Assembly (NCBI RefSeq): GCF_027924185.1
Contig: NZ_BRVO01000003.1
Span: 335,968-399,967 of the forward strand
Source of the DNA: Neptunitalea lumnitzerae
GTDB taxonomy: Bacteria > Bacteroidota > Bacteroidia > Flavobacteriales > Flavobacteriaceae
DNA length: 64,000 nucleotides
Direction of reading: 5' to 3'
Shown: piece after piece, positions 9,352 to 19,058 of the stretch
Position numbering within the stretch: the first letter of the stretch is position 1
Layout of the letters: every line of letters begins with the position of its first letter
The notes under the pieces: model-generated
Told to the model about the DNA's origin: nothing
The model's database searches: none
The model's input: the letters and a program-made list of their open reading frames with translations, nothing else
Position numbers and translations under genes: made by a program

Positions 9352-10986
9352 ATGAACCGCATACACACTTTATTTACTTTCAAAATTATTTTACCCTGCA
9401 TACTACTTGCAACTATACTTTCTTGCTCTGAAAAGAAAGCTCCTTATGACAACAGCATGGTGTTTAGATACAATGAACACAGTAACATTACCTCTTTAGA
9501 CCCGGCATTTTCAAGAGTACAGGCTAATATTTGGGCAGTAAACCAATTGTTTAATGGTCTGGTACAACTAGACGATTCCTTAAACATTCAGCCCGATATA
9601 GCAAAACATTGGAGCATTTCTGAAAACGCACTTACCTACACATTTCACCTTAGAAATGATGTGTATTTTCATAAAAGTGAAGTTTTTAAAAACAAAAATC
9701 ATACACGCACGGTTACTGCATCAGATTTTGAATATAGCTTTAACAGGCTGTTAGATGAAAAAGTAGCTTCACCTGGTAGATGGGTAATGAATTATGTAGA
9801 CCACTACACCGCCATTAACGACACCGTATTCACCATACAATTAAAACAACCCTTCCCAGCGTTTTTAGGATTATTAAGCACTAAGTATTGCGCTGTTGTA
9901 CCCAAAGAAGCTATTGACTTTTACGGCACTAACTTTAGAGCAAACCCTGTTGGTACGGGACCGTTTAAATTTAAACGATGGGAAGAAAATGTAAAATTAG
10001 TACTCCGAAAAAATCCTTTGTATTTTGAAAAAGACACCAAAGGCAACCAACTACCCTACCTAGAAGCTGTTGCCATTACCTTTTTACCCGACAAGCAAAG
10101 TGAATTTTTACAATTTGCACAAGGTAACATTGACTTTCTAAATGCACTAGACGCCTCGTACAAAGACGAACTGCTTACTACCACCGGAAAGCTACAACCA
10201 AAATATAGTAACGAGATTCAAATGATTTCTGCTCCTTACTTAAATACCGAGTATCTGGGTATTTACATGGAAGCAGACATTCCTGAAAATCAATCTTTAA
10301 AAATTAGAAAAGCTATTAATTACGGGTTCGATAGAGAAAAGATGATTACCTACCTGCGTAATAACATAGGCACTCCAGCAGAAAATGGATTTATACCTAA
10401 TGGCCTACCAGGTTTTGGTACCACCAACGGCTACCACTACAACCCAGAAAAAGCAAAACAATTGATTACCGAATTCTCCCAAGAAACAGGTATCAACACA
10501 CCTAAAATAAGCATATCCACCGATGCTAATTACCTAGATTTATGCGAGTACATACAACGTGAATTGCAAAAACTAGGTATTCAAACACAAATAGACTTAT
10601 TAACCGCATCTGCCCTAAAACAGAGTAAATCAGCAGGTAAATTAGCTATTTTTAGAGCCAGTTGGATTGCCGATTACCCGGATGCAGAAAATTACCTATC
10701 ACTTTTCTACAGCAAAAACTTTACACCGGAAGGCCCTAATTACACGCATTTTAAAAATGACCAATTTGACCAATGGTATGAAGAATCTGTAAAAACTACC
10801 AATACAGAAAAACGAGTAGCCCTTTACAAAAAAATGGATAGTCTGGTTATACACCATGCCCCAGTAGTACCCTTATACTACGACCAAAGCATACGCTTTG
10901 TACAAAAAAATATTACAGGTCTTGGAGGAAACGGAATTAATTTGCTAACTTTAAAGAAAGTACAAAAGAAAAAACCAACCAAATAA
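9352..10986 (+). CDS. oligopeptide-type solute-binding lipoprotein (SBP family 5)
   Basis: A protein of 544 residues with a lipoprotein signal (lipobox ILSC, Cys25). It has the cluster C (OppA/DppA/NikA-type) solute-binding fold: ITSLDPAF near the N-terminus, ANPVGTGPFKFKRW near 205-215, and the SWIADYPDAENYLSLFY block near 440. It should bind peptides or similar ligands in the periplasm. No DppB/C/D/F genes are next to it; it stands alone between a terminator and a small gene, so its transport partner is elsewhere or absent. Confidence 0.92.
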   Translation: MNRIHTLFTFKIILPCILLATILSCSEKKAPYDNSMVFRYNEHSNITSLDPAFSRVQANIWAVNQLFNGLVQLDDSLNIQPDIAKHWSISENALTYTFHLRNDVYFHKSEVFKNKNHTRTVTASDFEYSFNRLLDEKVASPGRWVMNYVDHYTAINDTVFTIQLKQPFPAFLGLLSTKYCAVVPKEAIDFYGTNFRANPVGTGPFKFKRWEENVKLVLRKNPLYFEKDTKGNQLPYLEAVAITFLPDKQSEFLQFAQGNIDFLNALDASYKDELLTTTGKLQPKYSNEIQMISAPYLNTEYLGIYMEADIPENQSLKIRKAINYGFDREKMITYLRNNIGTPAENGFIPNGLPGFGTTNGYHYNPEKAKQLITEFSQETGINTPKISISTDANYLDLCEYIQRELQKLGIQTQIDLLTASALKQSKSAGKLAIFRASWIADYPDAENYLSLFYSKNFTPEGPNYTHFKNDQFDQWYEESVKTTNTEKRVALYKKMDSLVIHHAPVVPLYYDQSIRFVQKNITGLGGNGINLLTLKKVQKKKPTK

Positions 10987-10999
10987 GAAAACTAGCACC

Positions 11000-11293
11000 A
11001 TGGGTTTTGCAGTAGACGGACAAAGATCTCAAAAAGCCAATAAGCGAAAACACAAAAGCAAATTGAAAAGATATGAGAACAAAACAGGTGCTCACTACAC
11101 CTCGTCTAAAAGCAAATACAAAACCATAGACAAAGAAAAATTAGCTAAATTTTCTGAAGGATTTCAATTAAAACAAAAAGCTATCAGAAAAAAACAACTG
11201 ACAGCTTTTGGTATTATCTTTGGCGTATTACTCTGCGCCCTTATCTATTTTTTATTTTTTCACGAAATGAATTATCATTCCTTATTAGGATAG
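11000..11293 (+). CDS. small basic single-span membrane protein
   Basis: A protein of 97 residues. A strongly basic N-terminal region (residues 9-60, many Lys and Arg) is followed by one transmembrane helix (about 68-88). It starts 13 bases after the solute-binding gene and probably shares its transcript. The 3' end overlaps the convergent GlmU-like gene by 19 bases. It resembles the small membrane protein at 317-613 in layout but not in sequence. Function unknown. Confidence 0.7.
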   Translation: MGFAVDGQRSQKANKRKHKSKLKRYENKTGAHYTSSKSKYKTIDKEKLAKFSEGFQLKQKAIRKKQLTAFGIIFGVLLCALIYFLFFHEMNYHSLLG

Positions 11294-12447
11294 GTCAACT
11301 CAAAAATATATTGTAAAATATCTTTATCTGCATCGGTTAAAGATATATCTCTTCTACCCATTACACGCTCTGCTGTAGCAAAGGCTTTCTCTATTTTATA
11401 GGTTGTATACCCATGCGCACCACCCCAAGAAAAACTAGGTATATAATTTCTAGGAAACTCACTACCGTAAATATTAGCACTCACCCCTACTACGGTACCC
11501 GTATTAAACATGGTATTAATTCCACTTTTACTATGATCGCCCATCATTAAACCACAAAACTGTAAACCAGTTTTTTCAAAACGTTCCGTTTCATAGCTCC
11601 ATAATTTTACAGGCTCATAATTATTTTTTAAGTTAGAGTTATTGGTGTCTGCACCAAGGTTACACCATTCACCCAACACAGAGTTTCCTAAAAAGCCATC
11701 GTGCCCCTTGTTAGAATACCCAAATAGTACCGAATTATTTACCTCTCCACCAACTTTACTAAAAGGCCCTACAGTGGTAGGTCCGTAAATTTTAGCACCC
11801 ATTTTTATTTGCGCTCCTTCACACAATGCCAAACCACCCCTAATAATACTGCCTTCCATAATCTCAGCATTAGCACCAATATAAATTGAACCAGTAGAAG
11901 CATTTAGGGTACAAAACTCAAGCTTAGCACCTTCTTCTAAAAATATATTTTCAGGACTTATAACATTATTACTACTAGGAATAGGCTTACTTTTGCGCCC
12001 TAAAGTTAACAAGTCAAAATCTTGCTCCATCACTACCCCGTTCAAAGAAAAAATATCCCAGGTATGTTGTATACTAATCAATTCTCCTTCAAACTCAATA
12101 GCGTCAAAAGCATCAAAATCAATATCCTCTTGCGCTTCTAATGCATAGAATGCCACAATATCGTCTTCATAAAAAATTGCTTGATTTTCTTCTAGGTTTT
12201 TAATAACCGCCACCAACTCTGCACTTGGTAAATAAGAAGCATTAATAAGCACATTAGCCTCAAGCTCCACCATCGGAAATTTATCCGACAAATATTCTTC
12301 GGTAATGGTTGTTGTGGTAGTATCTAAATATTTTTCCCATTTTTCTCTAATGGTTAAAATTCCCACTCTAATATCAGCAACCGGCCTTGTAAAGGTAAAA
12401 GGTAGTAATGCATTTCGGTAAGGACCGTCAAAAAGTATATAGTTCAT
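11275..12447 (-). CDS. GlmU-like sugar nucleotidyltransferase/hexapeptide-repeat protein
   Basis: A protein of 390 residues. The N-terminus (MNYILFDGPYRNALLPFTFT) replaces the usual nucleotidyltransferase signature. The C-terminal half (about 170-330) is a left-handed beta-helix of hexapeptide repeats ending in GAHGYTTYKIEKA. This matches the flavobacterial GlmU family proteins, thought to be sugar-nucleotide or acyltransferase enzymes of cell-envelope synthesis; the real substrate is not known. The canonical LxxGxGTRM motif is absent, so transferase activity of the N-terminal domain is doubtful. Confidence 0.85.
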   Translation of the reverse strand: MNYILFDGPYRNALLPFTFTRPVADIRVGILTIREKWEKYLDTTTTTITEEYLSDKFPMVELEANVLINASYLPSAELVAVIKNLEENQAIFYEDDIVAFYALEAQEDIDFDAFDAIEFEGELISIQHTWDIFSLNGVVMEQDFDLLTLGRKSKPIPSSNNVISPENIFLEEGAKLEFCTLNASTGSIYIGANAEIMEGSIIRGGLALCEGAQIKMGAKIYGPTTVGPFSKVGGEVNNSVLFGYSNKGHDGFLGNSVLGEWCNLGADTNNSNLKNNYEPVKLWSYETERFEKTGLQFCGLMMGDHSKSGINTMFNTGTVVGVSANIYGSEFPRNYIPSFSWGGAHGYTTYKIEKAFATAERVMGRRDISLTDADKDILQYIFELTYPNKE

Positions 12448-12521
12448 GACTCTAATGCTATTTTATAAGAGTCTAAATATACAATTAAGATTGTGTTCGC
12501 CCACAAAAAAGCAGTAAATAA

Positions 12522-12548
12522 AAAAGCCTTGCATTTTGCAAGGCTTTT
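12522..12548 (-). terminator. terminator after rpmE
   Basis: Perfect 11-bp stem AAAAGCCTTGC / GCAAGGCTTTT with a 5-base loop. The A run on the plus strand gives the U tract for the minus-strand rpmE transcript. Confidence 0.85.
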
Positions 12549-12581
12549 AAATATTTTGATAAACGCGTTAAATTCAGAAAA

Positions 12582-12833
12582 TTACTTTTTGAATTTAGCG
12601 TATTTGTTTTTGAACTTGTCAATTCTACCAGCAGTATCTATTAGTTTAGATTTACCTGTATAGAATGGGTGCGATGTTCTAGAAATCTCCATTTTAAAAA
12701 CTGGATACTCAACACCGTCAACGTCAATAGTCTCTTTAGTTTCTACAGTAGACTTAGTGATAAAAACGTCATCATTAGACATGTCTTTAAAAGCCACTAA
12801 TCTATAATTTTCTGGATGTATATCTTTTCTCAT
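12582..12833 (-). CDS. rpmE: 50S ribosomal protein L31, type B
   Basis: A protein of 83 residues beginning [17 protein letters not shown] and containing the family block [11 protein letters not shown]. It has no cysteine, so it is the zinc-independent (C-minus) form. Monocistronic: strong promoter upstream (TTG-N19-TACATTTG), terminator downstream. Confidence 0.97.
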   Translation of the reverse strand: MRKDIHPENYRLVAFKDMSNDDVFITKSTVETKETIDVDGVEYPVFKMEISRTSHPFYTGKSKLIDTAGRIDKFKNKYAKFKK

Positions 12834-12875
12834 CGCTTATGCCTGATTTTAATTCTATTATCAAATTTCGAGGTG

Positions 12876-12905
12876 CAAATGTAATCAATTAAAACTAACT
12901 GACAA
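12876..12905 (-). promoter_or_regulatory. rpmE promoter
   Basis: On the minus strand: TTG (12905-12903), 19-base spacer, TACATTTG (12883-12876). Both elements and the spacing match the Bacteroidetes sigma-A consensus exactly. Confidence 0.75.
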
Positions 12906-13007
12906 CATATTTTTTAGTTTTTTTACTAATAAATATTTTACGCCTCTAATCCTGTAACATTTTTCACGTTCTTTGCACTAAAGTAATAAATAAAAATCTA
13001 ATCTAAC

Positions 13008-13532
13008 ATGGAAACGCAAGCTAATTCAACTAAAATAATGATTTCTAACGGAGTCATTGTAGGCGTAGGTACTGTTCTAGCCTCAGCTATATTATATGTA
13101 GCAGGTTTAATTAAATCTACTGGCTGGGCTGCTAATCTTTTATGGTTCATCTTAATGATAGCCTTAATTGTTGCTGGCTTTAATACGTTCAAAAAAAATA
13201 ACAATGGTTTTTTATCATTAGGTCAAGCACTTAAAATAGGTATGGGTATTGCTGTAATTGCAGGAGTTATAACTTCATTATACCAAGTGGCTTTTAACGA
13301 ATTTATTGATCCTGAATTAGTAAAATCAATTACTGACGAGCAATTACAAAAATCTTTAGAAATGAATCCAGACATGACACAAGAGCAATTAGATGCTTCT
13401 CGTAAAATGGTAGAATTCTTTTCTTCTCCAGGGGTTATTGTAGGTGCAGGTATTTTATGGAATTGTTTTGTTGGTTTTGTGATTTCGTTAATTTCAGGTT
13501 TAATCATGAAAAAAACAGAAGACTCATTCTAA
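13008..13532 (+). CDS. DUF4199 domain membrane protein
   Basis: A protein of 174 residues with four hydrophobic segments (about 14-34, 44-62, 74-96, 142-166) and the DUF4199 features: a K-I-G-M-G turn after the second pair and an acidic helix with TDEQLQKSLE and MTQEQLDA between spans 3 and 4. Inner-membrane protein of unknown function. It is followed 33 bases later by a glycosyltransferase gene, an order I associate with other flavobacteria. Confidence 0.85.
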   Translation: METQANSTKIMISNGVIVGVGTVLASAILYVAGLIKSTGWAANLLWFILMIALIVAGFNTFKKNNNGFLSLGQALKIGMGIAVIAGVITSLYQVAFNEFIDPELVKSITDEQLQKSLEMNPDMTQEQLDASRKMVEFFSSPGVIVGAGILWNCFVGFVISLISGLIMKKTEDSF

Positions 13533-13537
13533 TTTGC

Positions 13538-13545
13538 TATTTTTG
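13538..13545 (+). promoter_or_regulatory. -7 box before the glycosyltransferase gene
   Basis: TATTTTTG, a perfect TAnnTTTG element, 20 bases before the ATG at 13566. It suggests that gene is not wholly dependent on the upstream DUF4199 transcript. Confidence 0.4.
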
Positions 13546-13565
13546 ACTTCTATTTAAAGAAGCAT

Positions 13566-14540
13566 ATGAACATATCGGTAGTAATACCATTACTTAACGA
13601 AGAAGAATCTCTTAAAGAATTACATGATTGGATTGTACGCGTAATGCAATCCAATCAATATTCTTACGAAATACTATTTATAGACGACGGAAGTACCGAC
13701 CAAAGCTGGGATATTATTGAAAGCTTAAGTGTTACCAACCCGAACGTTAAAGGCATACGTTTTTTTAAAAACTACGGAAAATCTCAGGCTTTAAATGCTG
13801 GTTTTAAAGAAACTATAGGAGACGTAGTTATTACCATGGATGCCGACCTACAAGATAGCCCGGATGAAATACCCGAACTATACCATCTTATAAAAGAAGA
13901 AGGTTTTGATTTAATTTCCGGATGGAAAAAAATACGTCACGATTCTGTGATAGCCAAAAACTTACCTTCTAAACTCTTTAATTGGGCAGCTAGAAAAACC
14001 TCTGGGTTACACCTACACGACTTTAACTGCGGATTAAAAGCTTACAAAAGCACAGTTATTAAAACCGTAGATGTAAGCGGAGAAATGCACCGCTACATTC
14101 CGGTGCTTGCCAAAAACGCAGGATTTTATAAAATAGATGAGAAACCTGTACAACACCAAGCCCGAAAATACGGAAAAACTAAATTTGGTGCAGAACGCTT
14201 TATTCATGGGCTTTTAGATTTGCTTACCATTTGGTTTATTTCTAAATTTGGAAAAAGACCAATGCACTTATTTGGGGCTATGGGTATTCTAATGTTTTTC
14301 ATTGGATTTTGTTTTGCAGCCTACTTGGGTATTGATAAACTTTTTATTCACCCCACAGGGAGATTGCTTACCGATAGACCACAATTTTATTTGGCTTTGG
14401 TAACTATGATGATCGGAACCCAATTTTTTTTGGCAGGCTTTATTACAGAAATGATTTTAAGAAGTAAACAAGAACACACTAGTTATAAAATAGCCCACAA
14501 ACTAAACCTTACTACACTGGAAAGTTCAAAAAAATATTAA
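13566..14540 (+). CDS. family 2 glycosyltransferase, DPM1/GtrB-like
   Basis: A protein of 324 residues. The GT2 catalytic domain spans about 1-225: VVIPLLNEEESL at the start, DDGSTD near 40, and MDADLQDSPDEIP (DxD metal site) near 91. Two C-terminal transmembrane helices follow (about 235-257 and 273-297). This is the layout of polyprenyl-phosphate mannose/glucose synthases (DPM1, GtrB, ArnC). It probably charges a lipid carrier on the cytosolic face for envelope glycan assembly. Donor sugar not determinable. Confidence 0.92.
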   Translation: MNISVVIPLLNEEESLKELHDWIVRVMQSNQYSYEILFIDDGSTDQSWDIIESLSVTNPNVKGIRFFKNYGKSQALNAGFKETIGDVVITMDADLQDSPDEIPELYHLIKEEGFDLISGWKKIRHDSVIAKNLPSKLFNWAARKTSGLHLHDFNCGLKAYKSTVIKTVDVSGEMHRYIPVLAKNAGFYKIDEKPVQHQARKYGKTKFGAERFIHGLLDLLTIWFISKFGKRPMHLFGAMGILMFFIGFCFAAYLGIDKLFIHPTGRLLTDRPQFYLALVTMMIGTQFFLAGFITEMILRSKQEHTSYKIAHKLNLTTLESSKKY

Positions 14541-14568
14541 TTTATCTTAACAATTTTTAAAAACTACT

Positions 14569-16287
14569 ATGGAAACATCGTTTGAAAAAAGTTTACAAAC
14601 TGCTAAGCAGTGGCTAACAGACACTTTTGACAAAGAAACACAAGCTAAAATTGAAGACTTAATTGCTAATAACCAAGAAGAGTTAAACGAAAGTTTCTTT
14701 AAAAACTTAGAGTTTGGTACTGGAGGTATGAGAGGTGTTATGGGCGTTGGTACTAACCGTATTAACAAATATACTTTAGGTAAAAACACACAAGGTTTAA
14801 GCGATTACCTTAAAAAGGTGTATCCTGGTGAAGATTTAAAAGTTGTTATTGCTTATGACTGTCGTCATAACTCTAAATCCTTAGCTAAGGTGGTTGCAGA
14901 TGTATTTTCTGCTAACGGTATTAAAGTATTCTTATTCTCTGATTTAAGAACTACGCCTGAACTTTCTTTCTCAGTAAGACATTTAGAGTGCCACTGTGGT
15001 ATTGTATTAACAGCATCTCACAACCCACCGGAATATAACGGATATAAAGTATACTGGACAGATGGAGGACAATTAGTACCACCACAAGATGCTGAATTAA
15101 TTAAAGAGATAGACGCATTAGATTTTTCTGCTATCAACTTTGAGAGTAACGAAGATTTAATTGAATATATAGACAAAGACGTTGATGAAGCTTTTATCAA
15201 CGCTTCTATTGAAAACGGAAGTTTTGATGTTGCTGGTAAAGAAGATTTTAAAATTGTATTTACCTCATTACACGGAACCTCTATTACTACCCTACCAGGC
15301 GTTTTAGAAAAAGCTGGTTTTAACGTTACTATTGTTGAAGAACAAGCTGTACCAAACGGAGATTTCCCTACTGTAAAATCACCAAACCCAGAAGAACCAG
15401 AAGCCTTAACAATGGCGCTAGCGAAAGCTGAAGAAATTGGTGCGGATATGGTAGTTGGTACCGACCCTGATAGTGACCGTTTAGGAATTGCGGTTAGAAA
15501 CGAAGAAGGAGAAATGATTCTACTAAACGGTAACCAAACTATGGTTATGATGACCAAGTTTTTACTAGACCGTTGGAAAGAAAAAGGATTTAAAGGAGAT
15601 GAGTTTATTGCTTCTACTATTGTATCTACTCCTATGATGTCTAAATTAGGAGAGGCTTATGGTGTAGAATGCAAATTAGGCCTTACCGGATTTAAGTGGA
15701 TTGCTAAAATGATTAAAGACTTCCCAGAGCAAACATTTGTTGGTGGTGGTGAAGAAAGCTTTGGTTTTATGGTGGGTGACTTTGTACGTGATAAAGATGC
15801 AGTTACCTCTACCCTTTTAGCATGCCAAATTGCAGCCAATGCAAAAGCACATGGCAGCTCTTTCTACAAAGATTTAATTGCTACGTATGTAGAATTTGGT
15901 TTTTACAAAGAGCGTTTAATTTCTTTAGTGAAAAAAGGAATTAGCGGTATGCAAGAAATCCAACAGAAAATGGTAGATCTTAGAGAAAACCCATTTGAAA
16001 CTCTTAATGGTTCTAAAGTAGTACGTATTGAAGATTATAAAACTTCTATTGCTACCAATACCGTTACCGGAGAAAAAGAAGAAATTAGCATTCCAAAATC
16101 TAATGTATTGATTTATTATACAGAAGACGGAAGTAAAATTGCAGCAAGACCAAGTGGTACCGAGCCTAAAATTAAATTCTATTTTAGCGTAAATACTACT
16201 TTAGAAAATGCGGAGGCATTCAAGGATACCGAAAAAGTTTTAGAGGATAGAATTGATGCTATTATCACAGAAATGAAATTGAGTTAA
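14569..16287 (+). CDS. phosphoglucomutase/phosphomannomutase family enzyme
   Basis: An alpha-D-phosphohexomutase of 572 residues, interconverting hexose 1- and 6-phosphates. The active-site phosphoserine is Ser150 in [13 protein letters not shown]. The metal loop is [10 protein letters not shown] (about 297-306), the sugar-specificity loop GGGEESFGF (about 390), and the phosphate-binding loop [12 protein letters not shown] lies near the C-terminus. Length fits the long PgcA/ManB type of phosphosugar mutase. Substrate preference (glucose or mannose) is open. The stop codon overlaps the ATG of the next gene by one base. Confidence 0.94.
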   Translation: METSFEKSLQTAKQWLTDTFDKETQAKIEDLIANNQEELNESFFKNLEFGTGGMRGVMGVGTNRINKYTLGKNTQGLSDYLKKVYPGEDLKVVIAYDCRHNSKSLAKVVADVFSANGIKVFLFSDLRTTPELSFSVRHLECHCGIVLTASHNPPEYNGYKVYWTDGGQLVPPQDAELIKEIDALDFSAINFESNEDLIEYIDKDVDEAFINASIENGSFDVAGKEDFKIVFTSLHGTSITTLPGVLEKAGFNVTIVEEQAVPNGDFPTVKSPNPEEPEALTMALAKAEEIGADMVVGTDPDSDRLGIAVRNEEGEMILLNGNQTMVMMTKFLLDRWKEKGFKGDEFIASTIVSTPMMSKLGEAYGVECKLGLTGFKWIAKMIKDFPEQTFVGGGEESFGFMVGDFVRDKDAVTSTLLACQIAANAKAHGSSFYKDLIATYVEFGFYKERLISLVKKGISGMQEIQQKMVDLRENPFETLNGSKVVRIEDYKTSIATNTVTGEKEEISIPKSNVLIYYTEDGSKIAARPSGTEPKIKFYFSVNTTLENAEAFKDTEKVLEDRIDAIITEMKLS

Positions 16288-18119
16288 TGAATCCATATTT
16301 TAAAAAGATACTCCGCTTTGCGGAACCCTATAAAAAATACGCTTATTTAAACATATTTTTTAACATCTTATATGCGCTATTTGGGACGTTGTCCTTTGTA
16401 GCGCTTATTCCTGTTTTAAACGTAATATTTAAAGATCAGCATGAAGTAATTAAAAAACCCGTTTATGATGGGTTATTTAGTATTAAAGAATATTTAGAAA
16501 ATTCTTTAAACTATCATGTACTTAATCTTATTGATAAATACGGGGATTTTAAGGTTCTTATGATAATGGTTAGCATTATCATTTTTATGTTTATGCTTAA
16601 AAACCTTAGCAATTACCTTGCTATGTACAATATTACTTTTTTAAGAAACGGCATTCTTAAAGATTTAAGAGACACCTTGTATGAAAAAGTAATTAGGTTT
16701 CCATTATCATTCTATTCAGAAAAAACTAAAGGAGATACCATTGCAAGACTTACAAGTGATGTAGAAGAAGTACGTAACTCTGTACTATCTATGCTAGAAA
16801 TGATTGTTAGAGAACCCCTAACCATACTGTTCTCTTTAATTGCTATGGTTGTATTAAGTGCTAAACTTACGCTGTTTGTTTTTGTATTTATTCCAGTAGC
16901 TGGTTTTCTTATTTCAAGAATAGGTAAATCATTAAAAAAGAGTTCTCTTAAAGTTCAGAAAGAACAAGGTATCTTTTTATCTATACTAGAAGAAACCATG
17001 GGAGGTTTACGTATTGTAAAGGCTTTTAATGCCGAGGGCGTTTTTAAAGAAAAGTTTGAAGACTCAACTACAAGGTACACCAACTATGCTAATAAAGTTT
17101 TGAACCGTCAAAATTTAGCTTCTCCCTTAAGCGAGTTGTTAGGTATTGTTGTTATTGCTATATTATTGGTGTATGGTGGTTACTTGGTGTTTGTAGACCA
17201 AACCATGGAGGCAAGTTTTTTTATTGGGTACATCTCGTTAGCCTATAATATTCTAACTCCGGCAAAAGCTTTTTCTAAAGCTAGTTACTCTTTAAAAAGA
17301 GGTGACGGTGCAGCACAACGTATCTTAGAATTTTTAGAAACTGAAAATACACTTACAGATGCACCTAATGCCGTAGAAAAACAAGGCTTTGATAGTACTA
17401 TAACACTAAAAGATATTTCTTTTTCGTACAATGAAGAGGTTACGGTATTAAAAAACTTCAACCTTACTATTCCAAAAGGGAAAACTGTAGCCCTAGTTGG
17501 GCAATCTGGTAGTGGTAAAAGTACCATTGCCAATTTAGTAACTCGTTTTTACGATGTAGACAAAGGTAGTATTGCTATTGATGGTGTAGATGTTAGAGAT
17601 ATGACACTGGCATCGTTACGCAGTTTACAAGGTATGGTATCGCAAGATTCTATCTTATTTAATGACACAGTGGCTAACAACCTAAAATTAGGAAAACCTA
17701 ATGCTACTGAAGAAGAATTGATTGCAGCTGCTAAAATTGCAAACGCTTACAACTTTATTTCAGAATTACCTGATGGTTTTAATACCAATATTGGTGATGG
17801 TGGTGGTAAATTAAGTGGCGGACAAAAACAGCGTTTATCTATTGCCAGAGCGGTATTAAAAAATCCGCCAATTATGATATTAGACGAAGCTACTTCTGCC
17901 CTAGATACTGAAAGCGAAAAACTGGTACAAGATGCCTTAGAGAAAATGATGTTAAACAGAACCTCTATTGTTATTGCACACCGACTTTCTACTATTCAAA
18001 ATGCAGACGTAATTGTGGTAATGCAAAAAGGAGAAATTATAGAACAAGGATCACACAAAGAATTAATTGCTCTTAACGGACACTACAAGAAGTTAGTAGA
18101 GATGCAATCTTTTACGTAA
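16287..18119 (+). CDS. ABC exporter, fused permease-ATPase (MsbA-like)
   Basis: A protein of 610 residues. Six transmembrane helices lie in the first 325; the ATPase domain follows, with Walker A GQSGSGKST (from about 405), signature LSGGQKQRLSIAR and Walker B MILDEATSALD. Length and layout are those of MsbA-type lipid or lipopolysaccharide flippases. It is translationally coupled (TAATG) to the phosphosugar mutase and lies close to a lipid-linked glycosyltransferase gene, which supports a role in envelope lipid or glycan export; the substrate is inferred. Confidence 0.92.
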   Translation: MNPYFKKILRFAEPYKKYAYLNIFFNILYALFGTLSFVALIPVLNVIFKDQHEVIKKPVYDGLFSIKEYLENSLNYHVLNLIDKYGDFKVLMIMVSIIIFMFMLKNLSNYLAMYNITFLRNGILKDLRDTLYEKVIRFPLSFYSEKTKGDTIARLTSDVEEVRNSVLSMLEMIVREPLTILFSLIAMVVLSAKLTLFVFVFIPVAGFLISRIGKSLKKSSLKVQKEQGIFLSILEETMGGLRIVKAFNAEGVFKEKFEDSTTRYTNYANKVLNRQNLASPLSELLGIVVIAILLVYGGYLVFVDQTMEASFFIGYISLAYNILTPAKAFSKASYSLKRGDGAAQRILEFLETENTLTDAPNAVEKQGFDSTITLKDISFSYNEEVTVLKNFNLTIPKGKTVALVGQSGSGKSTIANLVTRFYDVDKGSIAIDGVDVRDMTLASLRSLQGMVSQDSILFNDTVANNLKLGKPNATEEELIAAAKIANAYNFISELPDGFNTNIGDGGGKLSGGQKQRLSIARAVLKNPPIMILDEATSALDTESEKLVQDALEKMMLNRTSIVIAHRLSTIQNADVIVVMQKGEIIEQGSHKELIALNGHYKKLVEMQSFT

Positions 18120-18215
18120 CTACCTCATAGTAAAGTCTTACACATTAACAAGAAGACTATTTTTAGCTCAATCACCGAGTAAAAACTTACAAGAAATTTA
18201 TATTTATAAAAATGA

Positions 18216-18250
18216 AAAAGGCGCTTCCACCCTCATGAACAGCGCCTTTT
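18216..18250 (+). terminator. terminator after the MsbA-like gene
   Basis: Perfect 10-bp stem AAAAGGCGCT / AGCGCCTTTT with a 15-base loop. The T tract is short (four), so it may be a moderate terminator. Confidence 0.6.
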
Positions 18251-18482
18251 CTATGAAAATTAATAGCGATAAATTTCTTACTTACTTATCTACATTTCAA
18301 ATATAGGAAAAGTCTTAGTAATATCTATAAAGTGTGTCATTTATTCGATGAAATACACTTTTTATTTAAAATATTCCTTCCCATTAAACCTTTCTTCATT
18401 TCTATTGTCTAAATTGTAAACACAATTACAAGCCTTATATATAAGGTTGCGTTTTAAAGAAAAAGTACAAACCGGTTAAATT
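18251..18482. other. intergenic region upstream of the sigma-factor operon
   Basis: No gene supported. It contains a perfect palindrome CCTTATATATAAGG (18433-18446), 36 bases before the sigma-factor start, which could be an operator or part of the promoter. A 17-codon ATG frame at 18253 is probably chance. Confidence 0.4.
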
Positions 18483-19025
18483 TTGGTTGAAGAACAGTTA
18501 TTTATAGCGGCATTACAAAACAAAGAAACCCAAAACAGGGCGTTTCAGCAATTGGTATCTCAATACAAAGAACGTTTGTATTGGCATATCAGACGTATAG
18601 TGCTTAACCATGACGATGCTGATGATGTGTTGCAAAACACCTTTGTAAAAATATACCGTAACATACATAACTTTAAAGGGGAAAGTGCTTTGTTTTCATG
18701 GATGTATAGAATAGCTACTAATGAGTCGCTTACATTTTTAAAACAAAAAGCAAAAATGGCCAACATAACCGATGAAGAGTTACAAAATAGCTTGGTACAA
18801 AATTTACAGGCAGACAGCTATTTTGAAGGAGAAGAAATACAATTGAAGTTACAGCAAGCAATAGCTAAGCTACCTGAAAAGCAACGATTAGTATTTAATA
18901 TGAAATATTTTGAAGAGTTGAAGTACGAGGAAATGTCGCAAATTTTAGATACTTCAGTAGGCGCTTTAAAATCATCATATCATCATGCGGTAAAAAAATT
19001 AGAGGACTATCTTACAGAAGATTAA
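18483..19025 (+). CDS. RNA polymerase sigma factor, ECF (sigma-70 family)
   Basis: A protein of 180 residues. Sigma region 2 is at about 20-90 (with DDADDVLQNTFVKIYRN, the core-binding helix) and region 4 at about 115-175 (LPEKQRLVFNMKYFEELKYEEMSQ, then the recognition helix). The start is not ATG: an in-frame TAA lies at 18477-18479, so translation must begin at TTG 18483 (or ATT 18480); the next in-frame ATG is about 70 codons in and would remove region 2. It heads a three-gene operon with a membrane protein and a periplasmic protein, the usual place for anti-sigma control. Confidence 0.93.
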   Translation: MVEEQLFIAALQNKETQNRAFQQLVSQYKERLYWHIRRIVLNHDDADDVLQNTFVKIYRNIHNFKGESALFSWMYRIATNESLTFLKQKAKMANITDEELQNSLVQNLQADSYFEGEEIQLKLQQAIAKLPEKQRLVFNMKYFEELKYEEMSQILDTSVGALKSSYHHAVKKLEDYLTED

Positions 19026-19058
19026 ACCTTTTGACAAAAAAAACATCAAATTAGTGTA

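Noticed and set aside
18253-18306. 17-codon ORF after the MsbA-like terminator
   Set aside because: Directly after a terminator stem, ordinary AT-rich composition, no promoter; likely chance.
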